Shown here in pieces: positions 42,624-44,123 of a DNA stretch of 44,123 nucleotides. The position numbers and the translations under genes are program-made. Source of the stretch: an uncultured Chloracidobacterium sp. (GTDB taxonomy: Bacteria > Acidobacteriota > Blastocatellia > Pyrinomonadales > Pyrinomonadaceae); contig CAKZGE010000016.1 of NCBI GenBank assembly GCA_936914845.1, positions 27,501 through 71,623 on the forward strand. Reading direction: 5' to 3'. The notes below the pieces were generated by a model. That model saw only the letters and a program-made list of their open reading frames with translations, was not told the DNA's origin and did not search any database. Each line of letters starts with the position of its first letter. The first letter of the stretch is position 1.

Positions 42624-43972
42624 TGGCCCAAACTATCCTAATTGTTGACGATGAACGCGGCATTCGCGATACGCTTCGCGGCGTATTGGAGGACGAAGGC
42701 TTTTCCGTTGAAACCGCCGTTTCCGGTGAGCAGGCATTGGAAATGTGCGGAACGCAGCATTTCGCCTGTGTGCTGCTGGATATTTGGCTGGGCAACGGCA
42801 TCGATGGGTTGGAAACGCTGCAGAAGATCAAAGAACGCGGAAGCGATGCGGCCGTGGTCATGATCTCCGGCCACGGAAATATCGAAACAGCGGTGCGTTC
42901 GACCAAACTCGGGGCATTTGATTTCATCGAAAAACCGCTAAGTCTCGAGCGAACCTTGCTTACAGTAAAAAATGCTATTCGTCAGCGCGAACTCGAGCGC
43001 GTCAATGAGCAGCTTCAAAACGACCTCGCGGCCGAATATGTAATGATCGGCGAATCAGTGGCGATGCGGGCATTGCGCAAGCAGATCGCGGTTGTGGCTC
43101 CTTCGGACGGGCGAGTCTTGATATCCGGTGAAAGCGGCACGGGCAAGGAATTGGTCGCACGCGCGATCCATGCCCAATCAAAACGCCGCGCGGCACCTTT
43201 TGTCGAGATAAATTCGGCAGCGATTCCCGAAGAATTGGTCGAATCTGAATTATTCGGCCATGCGAAAGGGGCCTTTTCCGGAGCCTCCGCGGCCAAAAAA
43301 GGGAAGTTTGAAGTGGCGGATGGGGCGACGCTTTTTCTGGACGAGATCGGCGATATGTCGCCGCGGGTACAGGCAAAAATGCTGCGGGTGCTGGAAGAGC
43401 AGCGGTTTGAGCCGCTCGGCAGCAATACGCCTGTAAAGGTGGATGTCCGCGTTATTTCTGCGACGAACCAGCGGCTGGAAGACCTGATCGAGGACGGCCA
43501 TTTTCGCCGCGATCTTTTTTACCGTCTCAACGTTATCCCGTTTCAGGTGCCGCCCCTGCGCGAGCGCACGGAAGATATACCGATGCTGGTCGAACATTTC
43601 AACCACCGGTACGCGATCGAATATGCAAAACCGCCGAAGATATTTAGTCAAGACGCGATCGCCGCATTGCAAAAACGTTTGTGGCTGGGCAATGTGCGCG
43701 AATTGAAGAATACGGTCGAGCGGATATTCATCATGGCCCCGCACCCGAAAATAACCGCAGCGGAATTGCCCGCGGACGCCTCACCGGCAGAGGTGCCGGC
43801 CGCTACTTTCAGATTTCCGTCGTTCAAAGAAGCGACCGATGCCTATCAGCGAGAATTCATTTTGCACAAATTGGCCGAGGCAGAAGGAAATGTCAGCAAA
43901 GCCGCCGAAGAAATGGGCGTTGACCGCAGCCATCTTTATCGTCGAATGAAAAATCTGGGCATCCAGCCATAG
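42623..43972 (+). CDS. NtrX-like sigma54-dependent response regulator
   Basis: This is an NtrC/NtrX-family regulator in three parts. The receiver (about 1-120) has the phosphoacceptor D53 in LLDIWLGNGIDGLE. The AAA+ domain (about 140-380) has Walker A GESGTGKE, the L1 loop G216-A-F-S-G-A221 where the consensus is GAFTGA, and Walker B LFLDEIGDM. The C-terminal Fis-type HTH has NVSKAAEEMGVDRSHLYRRMKNLGI. The usual WPGNVREL reads LWLGNVREL. It starts inside the stop of the preceding zinc-ribbon gene, so it is translationally coupled to it. With the kinase at 38849 it forms a two-component pair. Whether the Ser-containing loop still contacts sigma54 fully cannot be told from sequence. Confidence 0.93.
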   Translation: MAQTILIVDDERGIRDTLRGVLEDEGFSVETAVSGEQALEMCGTQHFACVLLDIWLGNGIDGLETLQKIKERGSDAAVVMISGHGNIETAVRSTKLGAFDFIEKPLSLERTLLTVKNAIRQRELERVNEQLQNDLAAEYVMIGESVAMRALRKQIAVVAPSDGRVLISGESGTGKELVARAIHAQSKRRAAPFVEINSAAIPEELVESELFGHAKGAFSGASAAKKGKFEVADGATLFLDEIGDMSPRVQAKMLRVLEEQRFEPLGSNTPVKVDVRVISATNQRLEDLIEDGHFRRDLFYRLNVIPFQVPPLRERTEDIPMLVEHFNHRYAIEYAKPPKIFSQDAIAALQKRLWLGNVRELKNTVERIFIMAPHPKITAAELPADASPAEVPAATFRFPSFKEATDAYQREFILHKLAEAEGNVSKAAEEMGVDRSHLYRRMKNLGIQP

Positions 43973-44123
43973 CGCGATCCGAAACTAAAGAACATCCAGG
44001 CGATCCTTGACGCGGTTGGCCTAACGCTCAAGATCGAACCTATAAGAAAAGCTAGAAACAGACAAACCGCTGGCGATCGAGATCGACCTCAATCTCGGCA
44101 GCCGGAGAGTGATCAGAGTGCTC
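43973..44123 (+). pseudogene. possible C-terminal stub of a HigA-type antitoxin (runs off the window)
   Basis: Directly after the NtrX-like stop and in the same frame, codons read RDPKLKNIQAILDAVGLTL then KIEP. This resembles the C-terminal end of HigA/HI1420-type helix-turn-helix antitoxins (pattern NPxLxTLxxxLxALGLxLxVxP). No helix-turn-helix or start codon precedes it, so the N-terminal part is missing. The frame stays open to the edge but loses resemblance after KIEP. A second frame near the edge (from about 44045) reads KPLAIEIDLNLGSRRVIRVL, which I cannot identify. It may be a decayed gene or chance; the homology is from memory of the family pattern. Confidence 0.35.

Overview
The window looks like a chromosomal segment from a Gram-negative bacterium. 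Acidobacteriota, class Blastocatellia, is my best guess. That rests on overall gene style: moderately high GC, a long dcw cluster, an NtrY/NtrX-type pair and short single-domain metabolic genes. It is an inference, not a proof. An O-antigen-ligase-like protein and a phosphatidylserine/phosphatidylethanolamine pathway fit an outer-membraned cell. I see no tRNA, rRNA, CRISPR array, transposase or phage gene. Most of the sequence is densely packed housekeeping genes.

Layout. Positions 1-3362 (+) hold the 3' part of a TgpA-like transglutaminase, a putative lipoprotein and rimO, joined by start/stop overlaps. Positions 3328-6445 (-) are a compact four-gene unit: serine hydrolase, DUF3224 protein, an unrecognised protein with a possible NlpC/P60-like Cys/His pair, and a DUF1304 membrane protein. 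Positions 6551-9168 (+) hold a zinc-ribbon membrane protein and an M28 metallopeptidase. The peptidase gene ends at a probably bidirectional terminator shared with nth (-). Positions 9949-13777 (+) look like a surface-polysaccharide module: PLP sugar aminotransferase, TPR membrane protein and O-antigen ligase-like protein. Positions 13786-16484 (-) hold psd-pssA, a TM2-like small protein and a ZIP metal transporter.

Positions 16600-31579 (+) are the division and cell-wall (dcw) cluster: a strong sigma70-type promoter, a structured 5' leader, then rsmH, ftsL, ftsI, murF, mraY, murD, ftsW, murG, murC, ftsQ, ftsA and ftsZ. mraZ, murE, murB and ddl are not in this cluster. ftsZ is separated from ftsA by a leader with repeated elements. 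pdxA follows behind a hairpin that would bury its ribosome binding site. Then come a response regulator with a very long acidic linker, valS, nadC, and a CPBP protease on the opposite strand.

Positions 38849-43972 (+) encode an NtrY-like sensor kinase and an NtrX-like sigma54 regulator. Between them sits a foreign-looking gene for a multi-domain putative DNA-binding protein: two copies of a winged-helix-like segment, a sigma70-region-4-like helix-turn-helix and three zinc-ribbon repeats. The right edge carries what looks like the C-terminal stub of a HigA-type antitoxin.

The most interesting items are the gene inserted in ntrY/ntrX, the pdxA and ftsZ leaders, the rsmH leader, and the possible Cys/His enzyme in the 3.3-6.4 kb operon.
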